Shown here piece by piece: positions 42,233 through 52,332 of a stretch of DNA of 64,000 nt; position 1 is the stretch's first letter; the number at the start of each line of letters is the position of its first letter. The stretch is from positions 682,001 to 746,000 of the forward strand of contig OX595997.1 of assembly GCA_951394045.1 (NCBI GenBank), given 5' to 3'. The notes beneath the pieces are model-generated. The model had not been told where the DNA came from. It saw only the letters and a program-made list of their open reading frames with translations, and did not search any database. Origin of the DNA: Nitzschia sp. DOCU1. Lineage: Eukaryota > Bacillariophyta > Bacillariophyceae > Bacillariales > Bacillariaceae. The position numbers were made by a program, and so were the translations under genes.

Positions 42233-42503
42233 GAATGAGGCAACGGACATCTACTTCTACAGTCCGTAGGATTACTCGTGGCTGATCCTCCCAATTTCGA
42301 TAATAGAAGAGAACTAGAAAGAAGCTAGGATCAAAACTTTGTCTATCTGGTTTCGTCTTGAGCCGTGGTCGGCTCTAGAAGAAACCATACCTATCTACAT
42401 GTATTCTATAAGTAGTAGATTGTTTTACCGCCAGCAGCACCATCATAGTGATCATTGCTGCTGGTGGTCGCTGGTGTCGCACAGGAGGAGGTGTTACCGT
42501 GGT

Positions 42504-43004
42504 TCAGGGCGGAGGAGGAGCTTGAGGAGGGCTTTCATCATTCAAAGCAGCAGTGTTGCCTGCTATGCGTTCGATCACCAACGCGCGCAGCGCAAGCGAC
42601 AACAAGAAGATCTGAATGATGAGTTCGTCGCTGTTAATAGTGTGATCTGGCAAGTAGTCAGCTGAGATGACAAACAGTCTTCCGATGACGGCCAAGAGTC
42701 TCATAAAGAAGCTCCTCGAGGAGGACGGGCTAAAAAGGCCAGTAAAGTCCAATGCAACATGTGCCATTGTTGAGCACAACTCCGCCTCCACCATGGGATT
42801 CAACGGATCGGCAGATAGTACATTCAGTTCACTGCCGCGAGATCTTTGTCCAGCATTCCTCACTACTAGTACTCCTCGTTGCGCCGGCAGAGCATTCTTG
42901 AATGCACCAGCAGCATTTCGGTGTCCAGGAGCAAAGCCGTGCGATAGTGAGCCTAATGAGATGATGAAACCGAAGATTAAAGTGTAGAGAATTGACACTT
43001 TCAT
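42504..43004 (-). CDS. Plastid-targeted small membrane protein
   Basis: 166 residues from the ATG at 43004 (frame open upstream to 43187, not used). Residues 1-22 are a signal peptide (Y-T-L-I-F-G-F-I-I-S-L-G-S-L-S-H-G) directly followed by F-A-P-G, an ASAFAP-type site with Phe at +1, then an Ala/Arg/Asn-rich transit-like stretch. This is the bipartite presequence of complex-plastid stromal or thylakoid proteins. The mature part starts near L-N-V-L-S-A-D-P-L-N-P-M-V. It has one or two hydrophobic helices (R-L-L-A-V-I-G-R-L-F-V-I-S and I-I-Q-I-F-L-L-S-L-A-L-R-A-L) and ends in P-Q-A-P-P-P-P. Family not recognised. Confidence 0.65.
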   Translation of the reverse strand: MKVSILYTLIFGFIISLGSLSHGFAPGHRNAAGAFKNALPAQRGVLVVRNAGQRSRGSELNVLSADPLNPMVEAELCSTMAHVALDFTGLFSPSSSRSFFMRLLAVIGRLFVISADYLPDHTINSDELIIQIFLLSLALRALVIERIAGNTAALNDESPPQAPPPP

Positions 43005-44007
43005 TGTTTTTGTTCTTGTTGTTCGTCCAAAAAGTGAGCGGCAATTTTGAATTATGATGTTATGATGTGATGGGCGATGCCGAAGGAGGGACGAGCGTGA
43101 TGTCGTCATCCCCCCCCCCCCCCCGGGGAACGAGTAATCGCTTTTATTATTATCGCTACGCGGGGTATGATAGAACCTTCGGAGCAATAGGGCTTATGTG
43201 ATTTTGATGATGTCATCGTTGGAAACCAATTCACGAAACTGCGACCTTCGCTTCTACGAAATCACAACGACGCAAGGATGATTCAATAGTGCAACACAGG
43301 CGCCACTAAAAGGAAACCCGCGCGGCGAAGCAACATGACAAACTCGGATTCGGGCTAGAAAATTGTTATGCGGGGGGAGTATGATGTCGCCGTTGCTGAA
43401 ACGTCGGCCAAAAAGCAATATATATTGTGAAGCGAAATCACAACGGAAGGATCCGATAGCAAGATATATGAAAGTCGAAACTCCGAATTCTCCGCAAGCA
43501 GCGAAAAGAAAACGGAGCAAGAATGCACTCCTATTCAAAGACCAATACCTGGTACAACTTGGCTTAGATAAGTAACAGTGGTATGGGGGTGAATATTGTC
43601 GAATGTTTGCCAATGACGAAATATCCAATGTAACGGCAAAGGACGATGAATAGCATCAAAGGAAAAACAATCCTCCGAAAGTACCAAAATTAATGGCAGG
43701 GAGAACCACTCATTTAACAACGCTATCACCAAGTGCATGTACTGGTAGGAACGAATAACGCTTTCATGTGAAAATTTACATCTCGTTTCTCACATATACA
43801 GGGCCTCTCCCTGACGATTGGAGCAATTGGACCAACGTGGAGGGGATTACCTTGGGCACGACTTGTCCCGACCTTGTTTGGCCATTTCCATTTCCATCAT
43901 TCTTCTGCGGGCACCAGCTGGGAGATCCTCCAGTTACGATTTTGCCTCCGCCAAACTCATACACTTTTGTGATTACTGCTCCCATCGATCATCCTCATTA
44001 TTTCATT
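43005..44007. other. Divergent intergenic region
   Basis: About 1 kb between the plastid-type protein and the IREH-family gene. It holds the C15 run. The plus frame continuing upstream of 44008 to 43768 is open but begins with GTG only. A 5' exon could be hidden here. Confidence 0.4.
43110..43124 (+). repeat. Homopolymer run of 15 C
   Basis: Fifteen C followed by four G, about 105 bp upstream of the plastid-type gene start. Confidence 0.9.
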
Positions 44008-44784
44008 ATGGTGCTACTGAGAGAAAAGAATGCAACAATAGCAACATCACTCCATTTGGTGACAGAAACAGTGAGTGGTAGTCCATTCGAGGCCATTTGC
44101 AAACCATACTACTTTGCTGCCTGGGAACGCCGCCGAGGAGGCAGCGAAGATTCTTCGGAAGATTTAAAAGAGAACGCACCCGCTGCCTTGCTTTTGTCCT
44201 CGGACTCGGACGATGAAGAAACAAGCAACGTACAAGAGTCATCATCCTCGCGACGACGAAAACAACCACAACATCATGTTTGTGAGGAAGGCCGACATGT
44301 GCGCTTTTCCGCAGCGAAAATCCGAGAGCACTCGGTGACATTGGGAGATCATCCCGCCTGCTGCGACTTGATGCCATTGAGTCTGGATTGGAAGTATGGT
44401 GAAGAGCAAATATACGACATTAATGATTATGAGCTCATGCGAGAGAGTTCCGGCCGAACGGAACGAGGGAGAGTGGCGAGACTGGACCTGGTCGAACGGA
44501 AACGTATACTAGAGAATTGTTGTATGATGGGAGCGCCGGCCGTTGTTGTCGACGATCATAATTCTTCATTGGAGTTTGATCTACAACCAGACCCAGTGAT
44601 GGTACAAGATGTCGATCAGTTTGATAGGTACACTACTACGGAATCGCCTCTGGATCGCCCGGCCACCTGCGACGCCTTTGCCGCCTTTGCGAGATGGCCC
44701 CTGATGTTTGGTGACGATATCTGTGGTTTTGACAACGACGACGACTACTATCCCACAATGACAGTACAAGTACTTGAAGAGTAA
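44008..44784 (+). CDS. Diatom-expanded IREH-motif protein
   Basis: 258 residues from the first in-frame ATG at 44008. A polar acidic first half (S-S-D-S-D-D-E-E-T-S) leads to the family core H-V-R-F-S-A-A-K-I-R-E-H-S-V-T-L-G-D-H-P, then P-L-S-L-D-W-K-Y and Y-D-I-N-D-Y-E, then the usual Arg/Glu region (R-V-A-R-L-D-L-V-E-R-K-R-I-L-E-N). It shares this core with the edge gene at 1-556. It has no signal peptide and no known enzymatic domain. The core begins with an R-x-V-x-F pattern that would fit a PP1-docking motif, but that is only a pattern match. Function unknown. Confidence 0.7.
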   Translation: MVLLREKNATIATSLHLVTETVSGSPFEAICKPYYFAAWERRRGGSEDSSEDLKENAPAALLLSSDSDDEETSNVQESSSSRRRKQPQHHVCEEGRHVRFSAAKIREHSVTLGDHPACCDLMPLSLDWKYGEEQIYDINDYELMRESSGRTERGRVARLDLVERKRILENCCMMGAPAVVVDDHNSSLEFDLQPDPVMVQDVDQFDRYTTTESPLDRPATCDAFAAFARWPLMFGDDICGFDNDDDYYPTMTVQVLEE

Positions 44785-45597
44785 ACAATCTCTTGACTCT
44801 AGTAGGTGCGAGCTATTCTCGCACCGATACTACTTCTACCCCGGCGGTACTACATATGATACTTCTTCCTTCTGCTAATCCTTTCAAGACACGAAAGTTA
44901 TTGAAACAGTTGTCAACCCTTATCCCTCTGATGCTGCCATGATTGCGATAGGGTGATCCTACCTAGCAAGCTAGAGTGATTCCCAGACATGCAAGTACTA
45001 GATGATGGCGGAGCCAGGAAGATAGTTAGTTAGTACAACCCCCCACCCCACCCGCGAGGACTGTCGAGTTCCGGATGAGTGCTGGATTACTAGTCCTCTA
45101 GAAGCTTGCGCAACATGCTTGCGACTAGTACAAAGTACCATTGCTACCACCAGCAGACCTTGTCAAACTTTTATCTAGTCTACTATTAGGTGTTACGTCT
45201 TTAGTACTCCTACTAGTGGGCTACTTTCTTCGATAATGGGACATTGTTGGCCGATGCTGGAGTACTTTCCTGCGTGCTTTTGCCGTGACCTCCTGAAAGA
45301 CAGAAAGCTCTACAAAGAAAACTTCGCGTCTCTGGGTGATGAAAGTTACAATCTGATTTGCGCACCAACACAACAGTTTTTAAGTTCTGGCTTTTGATGT
45401 GAGCCACTGTATTGCACAGCCGTCGGAATTTAGTTGCATTAGTACCGCCGCTCCAGTCTAGTTGGGCTGGCTACCGGCAATATTGATTGGCAATCGCCCT
45501 GTAACTTCACGATGCCGTTAGTACAAATCGACTTTTTACATCTTGTTCTCGGTCGATTACTAGTAGCTTTTAGTTAATCAAAATCGACCGTTGCTAT
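44785..45597. other. Intergenic region rich in CTAGTA words
   Basis: 813 bp between two convergent genes, with many ctagta/tactag words (for example near 44800, 45080, 45125, 45210 and 45560) like those in the 20-23 kb block. No gene supported. Confidence 0.45.
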
Positions 45598-46659
45598 TTA
45601 CGTTTGCTTCGTTTTGCAGAGATTATCCCATACTTGGACCACTTCGCTCCGATCCACATAGAGCGGCATGGCCACCCAATTGTTGGTCGGGCACTTGTCC
45701 GGCATGGGCGCTCGATAGGCCAAGTTTCGGTCCCAGATCGCAATACGATGGCCAGTCTTGCTCGAGGTGCCCATCAGAGGTTCCCAGAGCAAATCATGTA
45801 GGCTGGTAGGTTTGGTAATGTTTCGATCCCAAATGACTTTATGTTTTCCTTTCCACAAGAGCTCATTCAAAGTAACTTGATCGTCACACTGACAGTCTCG
45901 ACATGTCTTGTCGTCTTGACTGTGGTTGGTTCCCACGAGTGGCATGCATTTGCATTGGTTGACGAGAGATCCTACAAATCGAATCACGCCAGGTGTGGTG
46001 GCCCGTAGCCACGACATGCCCCCACAAACCGTCAAGCCCATATCTTCAAAGACATGAGTAGGATACGATGTCGAATAGGCGTGAAAGACATCCACTTGTG
46101 TATTGTCCTCGAATTCGTTCATTGGCAAATAGCGAAAGAAGACATTGTCCACGTCGGTCATTAAAATGTGATGGCCTTGTTGGAGCTGTTCATAAATATA
46201 GGTCCATCGTCGTCCAAAGATTTGTCGTCGATAGCCTCGAGGATCATATTTGTAGCCTACACATGGAGGATAGGGCAAGGCTTCCCAACGAATCGCAGAA
46301 GCATTTTTTTGTGAAAAGAAATCGACCGCCTTTTGATCCACCGCCACAATCACTTGTTCCGTATAGCCCAAGTCCGCTAATCGGTGGTACCAGCGAAGTG
46401 CGTACTCTCGATAATTATAGTCGGCAAAGCCTAGAATCTTGGTCTTGGACGGCGGGGCATTCTTTCGATTCGAGGCGACATTAGTAACTGTCAAAGCGTC
46501 CTGGACGGGGGATGATGAGTGGCCTGGAACTGCAGAAAAATGGACGCTCGTTTGGATATTTGTCCAAGTCATGCCAAAGATCATAAAGGCAGCAATGATA
46601 CCTCCAACCATCCGTAGAGTCCCAGATCTGCTGCGAGCAGTCTTGCTGTGGTTTCTCAT
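45598..46659 (-). CDS. Type II membrane nucleotide-sugar glycosyltransferase (GT77-like)
   Basis: 353 residues from the ATG at 46659. A short basic N-terminus precedes a signal anchor (residues 17-34, M-V-G-G-I-I-A-A-F-M-I-F-G-M-T). The lumenal domain has an F-A-D-Y-N-Y-R-E-Y-A-L-R-W-Y-H block and L-M-T-D-V-D-N-V-F-F, the D-x-D metal/nucleotide-sugar motif in the setting typical of the GT77-like nucleotide-diphospho-sugar transferase domain. A C-x-C/C-x2-C-x-C cluster (C-K-C-M-P ... C-R-D-C-Q-C-D-D) lies near residue 245, and W-D-R-N occurs twice. GT77 enzymes add arabinose, galactose or xylose; the sugar here is unknown. Golgi location inferred. Confidence 0.72.
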   Translation of the reverse strand: MRNHSKTARSRSGTLRMVGGIIAAFMIFGMTWTNIQTSVHFSAVPGHSSSPVQDALTVTNVASNRKNAPPSKTKILGFADYNYREYALRWYHRLADLGYTEQVIVAVDQKAVDFFSQKNASAIRWEALPYPPCVGYKYDPRGYRRQIFGRRWTYIYEQLQQGHHILMTDVDNVFFRYLPMNEFEDNTQVDVFHAYSTSYPTHVFEDMGLTVCGGMSWLRATTPGVIRFVGSLVNQCKCMPLVGTNHSQDDKTCRDCQCDDQVTLNELLWKGKHKVIWDRNITKPTSLHDLLWEPLMGTSSKTGHRIAIWDRNLAYRAPMPDKCPTNNWVAMPLYVDRSEVVQVWDNLCKTKQT

Positions 46660-47552
46660 GGTACGTCACAGATCGTGCCTCGCCGAAACAATAATCTCAA
46701 CGATACTTTCGTCTCCACCACTGGCACCAAAACTCCTCCGAGAAAACATGCGTCACACCCGCTGAAAACCGCTACTACTTGAGCGTCCTTCTGTCATCAT
46801 TATCAAATCAATGTAATAGTTGTCTGCTGAGAGGAATAATGTGAATGTGCTCTTGTGCTCATGGATTGTGCAGGAAGAAGTGTCAAGTGCAACACGTCGA
46901 GATTGAATCGATGAAGATAGAGACGCCGACAGCGCCGCCGACGTCCGTCTGCCCGGCAACCGACGTTGATGGCGGCAACCCGTGGTCGCGGGCGACACCG
47001 TCCGTGCAGTGCGAAGATGGCACCCTCGGTAAAATGTTTTTAGTGCCCCCTTTTCGGCAATTCTATTTTCCATATTACGTATCTTCGATTTTTTCATAAT
47101 AATTTCAAATGGAGGGTTAAAAAAATAATGTTCCAGTAACACTGCACAGCGTTAAACAAAGTCCTTGGAACACTTCACACGGGAACGAGGAGAATGAACC
47201 TCCTTAATAATTGGGTATATGCCCAGAGCAAATTGTTTTAATGCCCTCTTAAAAGTGTTTATAGCTTCCGTTCGGTCAAGACATGATTCGGACACCTGCT
47301 GTCTGCATCCAGCTGCACATCCTGTCTACTATTCCTACGTGCCCCTTTCCTTAGAGCGTAACTGCTACGAAACTTTGGTACCACAGAGAAGACTGCGTAG
47401 CCAAGCAAGATCCAAACAAGGGACCATCATTCTTGCCTTTGGGAGAAGCCTCGGAAAAGATCTCACTGCACTCTCACCGACAGAGAATACTACTGTACAC
47501 TTTTTTGGTTGGTTGTTGAATTTGCGCAAGTCAAAAGCTCTCTACTACTACA
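46660..47552. other. Divergent intergenic region
   Basis: About 890 bp between the glycosyltransferase (minus) and the multicopper oxidase (plus). Overlapping frames on both strands are not protein-like. The upstream region of the oxidase should lie at its right side. Confidence 0.4.
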
Positions 47553-49556
47553 ATGAAGATCTTTCAAGGTGCTGCCGCGGGGGGCTTCTTGCTGATGTCG
47601 TCTTTGACGACAGCAAGCGCCAAAGAGATTGTCTACAATTGGAAGCTGGTGTCGGTTCTCAGCAATGAGTATTCTCCAGATTGTCAAAATCTGCAACTTC
47701 AACGCCGTAGTTTGTTTTTGGCTCAACCTCTCGATGACAATGGTGATCCATTGGGTCCTCCTTCCATGCCTGGCCCAGTCATGGAAGCGACCGAAGGTGA
47801 TACTTTCGTGGTTCGTATCACCAACGACCATCCTTCTCAAGAAACGTCGATTCATTTTCATGGCATTCATCAAGTAGGAACGCCTTACGCAGATGGACCT
47901 TCTCATTTGACGCAATGTCCTCTGGGATCCTTTCAGACTCAAGAGTATCGCTTTGAAGCGTATCCACCTGGAACTCATTATTGGCATGCACATAATGGAA
48001 TGCAAATTGCCGATGGATTGAGTGGACCTCTCATTGTGCATCCTCTAGTGGAGGACAATGTCATCGAGTATGATGAAGATCGCATTTTGTATTTAGAAGA
48101 CTTTTATTCCGAAACGGGAGAACAACAACGTGCCGGTTTGGATAACTATCCCTTTACTTGGGTAGGAAATCCGGATTCTCTCTTGATCAATGGCAAGGGT
48201 TTGGCACCTCTCTGTATTCCTCCCGATGGTGCATCTGCGGGTGACGTTAACATTTGTTTGGAAACGTGCAATGAAACATTAAGCTGGATTCCTACCATTG
48301 AAGTAGACGCTGGCATGACCTATCGATTCCGGATCATTAATGCGGGTCAATTGGCCATGCAAAATGTGGCGATTGTCGGACATGAATTGACCATTGTCGA
48401 AGTCGAAGGCACGTTGTTGGATCCACCCATGGTGGTTTCGAATTATGATGTCGCACCTGGACAACGTGTCAGTGTCTTGGTAGTGGCGGATCAAGAACCG
48501 AATGACTACTGGATTGAAACCTCGGTGCGAGGAAGAAACATGACAGGATTGAACGCCCGTGCCATTTTGCATTACACGTCCGGTAATAACTCGGAACCGA
48601 CCTTGCCAATGGAAACTCCATATCATCCTCCGTTTGATGATTTTGAGAATGCTACGGCCCTGGAAGACTCGTTGTATACCATGAATCCTATGGATTATCC
48701 CGAGGCTGTGGCGTTGACGGCAGCCGCCGACGAAATTGAACGCTGGGTCGTTGTTGGAACTCAAAACACAAAGTTGGATGCGCAAGGCAATGTTACCCAA
48801 TTGCGCTGGGCCATGAATAACATTTCGGACAGTTACATGGAGCCGGAACCTTTGATTACCAAAGTCGCTCGCATGGCTCTCGAAAATGGTTGGCCGACGG
48901 ATCTGGGCTACGGTACTGTGGAGGTTCCCAAGATGCCACCCGTGACTTGGAACTACACCGAACTCGTAGGTGATCCCGGTGGTCCCGGTGGAAATCTGGG
49001 ACAACAGGGTACTGCCGTCATTCAATTGAAGAAGGGTCAAGTGTTTGAAATCGTCCTTCAGAATGCCCGAGCGTTGAATGGCGCAGCGGAGTTTCATCCC
49101 TGGCACGTTCATGGCCACTCATTTTGGGTTGTCGGCCGTGGAGAAGGTATTTTTGATCCTGAAACAGATCCTGCCAATTACAATTTGGAGAATCCATTGT
49201 TGCGAGACACTGTCAATCTTTGGCCCTTGGGTTGGACCGCACTCCGTTTGGTGGCCGACAACCCCGGTGTTTGGTACTTTCATTGCCACTTGACCAGTCA
49301 CTTGGTCATGGGGATGAGCTTTATTTTGGTGGTGGAACCAGATATGATTGGGGATCCAGCCGAAACGACTCCCTTGTGTCAACAAAGTGAGGAGTCGGAC
49401 CAGCCCAATGACGACGGCGACGATGCTACTACGCCAGCAGAGGATGCGGATGGTGCATGGTCACCAATGGCAGCACGCCGCGCTTTGATCCTCCCTTTGC
49501 TCTTGAGCTCGTCGTTGTTGCTTCATGGGTTCCTCTTGTCGTTGCTGTTTGCCTAG
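47553..49556 (+). CDS. Secreted, membrane-tethered multicopper oxidase (laccase-like)
   Basis: 667 residues, single exon, ATG at 47553. A signal peptide (residues 1-23, ending T-A-S-A) is followed by three cupredoxin domains. All copper-binding blocks are present: S-I-H-F-H-G-I-H, H-Y-W-H-A-H, H-P-W-H-V-H-G-H, and F-H-C-H-L-T-S-H-L-V-M-G-M, with Met in the axial T1 position. A Thr/Asp-rich spacer leads to a hydrophobic C-terminus (L-I-L-P-L-L-L-S-S-S-L-L-L), which looks like a GPI-anchor signal or tail anchor. Likely located at the cell surface. Substrates may be phenolics or metals such as Fe(II), since diatom multicopper oxidases include ferroxidases; the sequence alone does not decide. Confidence 0.85.
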   Translation: MKIFQGAAAGGFLLMSSLTTASAKEIVYNWKLVSVLSNEYSPDCQNLQLQRRSLFLAQPLDDNGDPLGPPSMPGPVMEATEGDTFVVRITNDHPSQETSIHFHGIHQVGTPYADGPSHLTQCPLGSFQTQEYRFEAYPPGTHYWHAHNGMQIADGLSGPLIVHPLVEDNVIEYDEDRILYLEDFYSETGEQQRAGLDNYPFTWVGNPDSLLINGKGLAPLCIPPDGASAGDVNICLETCNETLSWIPTIEVDAGMTYRFRIINAGQLAMQNVAIVGHELTIVEVEGTLLDPPMVVSNYDVAPGQRVSVLVVADQEPNDYWIETSVRGRNMTGLNARAILHYTSGNNSEPTLPMETPYHPPFDDFENATALEDSLYTMNPMDYPEAVALTAAADEIERWVVVGTQNTKLDAQGNVTQLRWAMNNISDSYMEPEPLITKVARMALENGWPTDLGYGTVEVPKMPPVTWNYTELVGDPGGPGGNLGQQGTAVIQLKKGQVFEIVLQNARALNGAAEFHPWHVHGHSFWVVGRGEGIFDPETDPANYNLENPLLRDTVNLWPLGWTALRLVADNPGVWYFHCHLTSHLVMGMSFILVVEPDMIGDPAETTPLCQQSEESDQPNDDGDDATTPAEDADGAWSPMAARRALILPLLLSSSLLLHGFLLSLLFA

Positions 49557-50006
49557 TCTAGTTTCTTGCTTTGGCGGATGGAAACGGGGGATGAACGCCC
49601 CCGCATCCTCAGTACTACAAGTAGTAGTTAATGGCTAGTAGCCCAGCGCATCCTGGTATGGAAATGGGCGTAGAACGCGGCTTCCGAATAGTAGACATGA
49701 ACTGACGCGTCAGTACTAGTAGCCCAGGGCGTCCTGGTTTGACTTCTTGTTGTTACAAGTATGAATATCCTCCCAAATACATGGTGGGAAGTCGACACAT
49801 AGGGATTACATCCTCTGTCGTTGTTCCCCATATTTAATCACGAATCAGTCGTGGGTTGCAACCGTTGTGCTCCGCCCGATCTGATATCGTCTGACGATGA
49901 TATCTTCGCCATCCGTCGTTGTCGCTTTCTTCACTCCTGACGACCGACCATGACAAAAGAAAGTAATTGTCTTGGGTGGTCGGCTAACTGGAGAGGAGAC
50001 ACGTGA
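49557..50006. other. Intergenic region with a short direct repeat
   Basis: 450 bp. Two short similar blocks, ctagtagcccagcgcatcct near 49634 and ctagtagcccagggcgtcct near 49717, lie 83 bp apart. A ttcttcactcctgacgaccg stretch precedes the next gene. No gene. Confidence 0.5.
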
Positions 50007-51863
50007 ATGAATAGGCTGAAAGTTTTCTTCCTAGCACCAGCAAAAAGAAATTTCGCCAAGCATTGCCACAACGACCTTCCGGCGGGTCAACCTCCTCGTT
50101 ATCGCCGACATCAGGTTTCGATCGCTTTGTCTGCCGGGATCCAAACGATGGCTGAACACACGCAAGTCCTCTCTAGCGGCCCGGAGGATGTCGTTCGTTT
50201 ACAAGGCGACAATCCTTGCTGGGGATCTCCTACTCAGTGCGACTTGAAACACTTGTTGTCTCAATTTCCCCTAAAGGATCTCATTGTTTACGAAAGTGAT
50301 CAGTATGTGGTACTGAACAAGCCACCCGATTTGCGAATGGACGGCCCGTATCTAGCCACGGTTCATAAATTGTTGACGTATTTGTACCCGCCGCCGTCTC
50401 TTCAAATGCTCGACAAATCGAGTTTGTTGGAGGCAGTCACCAAGCTTCATCAACACAATTCTCTCCCCGACAACGCGTTACGCCACTGCCATCAATTGGA
50501 CTATGCCACTTCGGGACTCCTTTGTGTGGCTCGAACCCAAGAGGCGGCCAACTACGCCGCTCGACAATGGGAAGAACGCAAAGTCATCAAAGAATATCTA
50601 GCGCTTGTCGAAGGATCCCTTCCGCCCCTGTCCTCGTTGCCCCGATTAACCCCGAGCCGCATTCAAGCGACCTTGCAAGAACTTGAAGAACGCTACAAGA
50701 AGTCTCGTAAACCAAAGTCTAATAAAAAGCAACAGACGTTTCAAGGCTTTCTACCAACCCACGCGTTGTTTCAAAAGTTCAAGGCCGTCGTCACAACTGA
50801 GAGCGATCCTTCCTCCATTAAAGCAAGCAAGAAGCGGCCCCGACCGTCAGAAGTCTTGACTCCGGATCAGTGGAATCAAATTTGGGAGCCGGTGCATCGT
50901 GTCTTGCAGACGACGGAGCAATGTAATGGCGATGGTGATCAATCCCAGGCCATCTCAGCATGTGATCTAGCACCACCTCCTAGTATCAGATTCATTCGAG
51001 ACCAGGTCAAAGCTCTGAATTGGAAGCAAGTGTGCCGCACGAAACCCCAATGGAAGGAGGCCTTTCAACAAGCTACCGATATTCACAACAATTTGTTTCG
51101 GCAGGCTCTACAAGAACAACGGGAAGAAGAAGCAAAAGACGGAGACGAGGCAACTACCGCCACGTTTCCAACGATTTTTGGAGAAATTGCTGAGGATGAC
51201 GGCAATGGTGAGAGCGGCGAGCCTGTACCAGGAGTATACTACATTTATTGTCCATTGGGACAAGGACGATTGGAGGATACCAGTATTACGGCTGACTATA
51301 ACTTTTCAATGAAAGTACCTCCACCAGAATCCCCGCAATGGCTCGAACAATATCCGCACATCCAACCTTTTGTTGGGCCTCCCGACTTGGACTACAAGCC
51401 TGCATTGACTAAATGCATCATATTTCCAAATGAAACCACGGCATCGTATAGCAGTGCTGAAGAAACGTCGGTGACCAAGGTGCGGCTTCTACCACTGACT
51501 GGTCGCCGTCATCAGTTACGAGTGCACATGGCCCTTTTGATGGGAGGAGGACGAGATGGGGGTTTTGGGATTCTGGGCGATGCCACTTACAGCCAGCGTG
51601 CAGTTAATAGTACGACTGGTATTAGTTTGAGGATTCCTCGTCACAAGGGACGATCACTGCTCGACGGGACACTGGTTCCGGCTGCTACTACCGTATGCAA
51701 CAACAAGGACAACATCACGCAGCAAACACGCCGCATGTGCCTCCACTCGCACAAACTAGCCTTGAGGCTCTTGGTTTCGGTCAAGGAGGAGCGGCAAGCA
51801 GAGCTGCAAAAGAATGGACTCGTGTGTCTCGAGACGTTGGATCCATTTTATGGCATCCGATGA
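50007..51863 (+). CDS. RluA-type RNA pseudouridine synthase with long insertion
   Basis: 618 residues, single exon. It isomerises uridine in RNA. The N-terminus is basic (M-N-R-L-K-V-F-F-L-A-P-A-K-R-N-F-A) and could target an organelle. Family blocks: Y-V-V-L-N-K-P-P-D-L-R-M-D, then H-Q-L-D-Y-A-T-S-G-L-L (catalytic Asp; the usual H-R-L-D has Gln, as in RPUSD1-like proteins), and far downstream V-R-L-L-P-L-T-G-R-R-H-Q-L-R-V-H-M-A and G-D-A-T-Y-S. Between them an insertion of roughly 200 residues, Lys- and Gln-rich (K-S-R-K-P-K-S-N-K-K-Q-Q), makes the protein about twice the usual family length. The RNA target is unknown. Confidence 0.82.
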   Translation: MNRLKVFFLAPAKRNFAKHCHNDLPAGQPPRYRRHQVSIALSAGIQTMAEHTQVLSSGPEDVVRLQGDNPCWGSPTQCDLKHLLSQFPLKDLIVYESDQYVVLNKPPDLRMDGPYLATVHKLLTYLYPPPSLQMLDKSSLLEAVTKLHQHNSLPDNALRHCHQLDYATSGLLCVARTQEAANYAARQWEERKVIKEYLALVEGSLPPLSSLPRLTPSRIQATLQELEERYKKSRKPKSNKKQQTFQGFLPTHALFQKFKAVVTTESDPSSIKASKKRPRPSEVLTPDQWNQIWEPVHRVLQTTEQCNGDGDQSQAISACDLAPPPSIRFIRDQVKALNWKQVCRTKPQWKEAFQQATDIHNNLFRQALQEQREEEAKDGDEATTATFPTIFGEIAEDDGNGESGEPVPGVYYIYCPLGQGRLEDTSITADYNFSMKVPPPESPQWLEQYPHIQPFVGPPDLDYKPALTKCIIFPNETTASYSSAEETSVTKVRLLPLTGRRHQLRVHMALLMGGGRDGGFGILGDATYSQRAVNSTTGISLRIPRHKGRSLLDGTLVPAATTVCNNKDNITQQTRRMCLHSHKLALRLLVSVKEERQAELQKNGLVCLETLDPFYGIR

Positions 51864-52332
51864 TAACGGTACAGTACCGTAGCTTCGTCTCGGTGCGAAC
51901 TACCCGTGGTGCCTCGCTAGAACTTGTGTACCATATCTGATGATATGAAAGCGCCCGGAATGTGACCACGAAACGATACCGCCAGCACCACTCCTCCAAT
52001 AACGTAGGTCCGACATGGGCACGTAGTACGGTACTGTATAATACGCGGTCAAACATACGATTGATCGGTGCGCTCGGGGACCAAACGGCCGCCGTGACAA
52101 ATTCCTATTTATTTACCATCACGCAAGGACTTCGTTCCTTTTTGTTATTTTAAGATTCGATTCATATGGTAGGTTTCTGTTGGAAGTTATGTATGATACC
52201 CCGGATTTTTGTTAGGAATTTCGGGTCTCTTTTTTTTGGTTCATTGAACAATATACACTTTTTGGTATGATACTTTTTCTGTTTTCTTGTCCAAATGATT
52301 CGTGAGCACAACCAATCGATACCCCACCTTAA
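51864..52332. other. Intergenic region; right part belongs to the inverted duplication
   Basis: The first 320 bp show nothing recognisable. From about 52185 on, the reverse complement matches the 3' flank of the Cys-rich gene at 54479-56643 (shared agttaaggtgggg, aaaaaaagagaccc and ggggtatcatacat). Confidence 0.5.

Noticed and set aside
46753..47142. 129-codon minus-strand frame
   Set aside because: No ATG near its start and no protein-like pattern; lies in a divergent upstream region.
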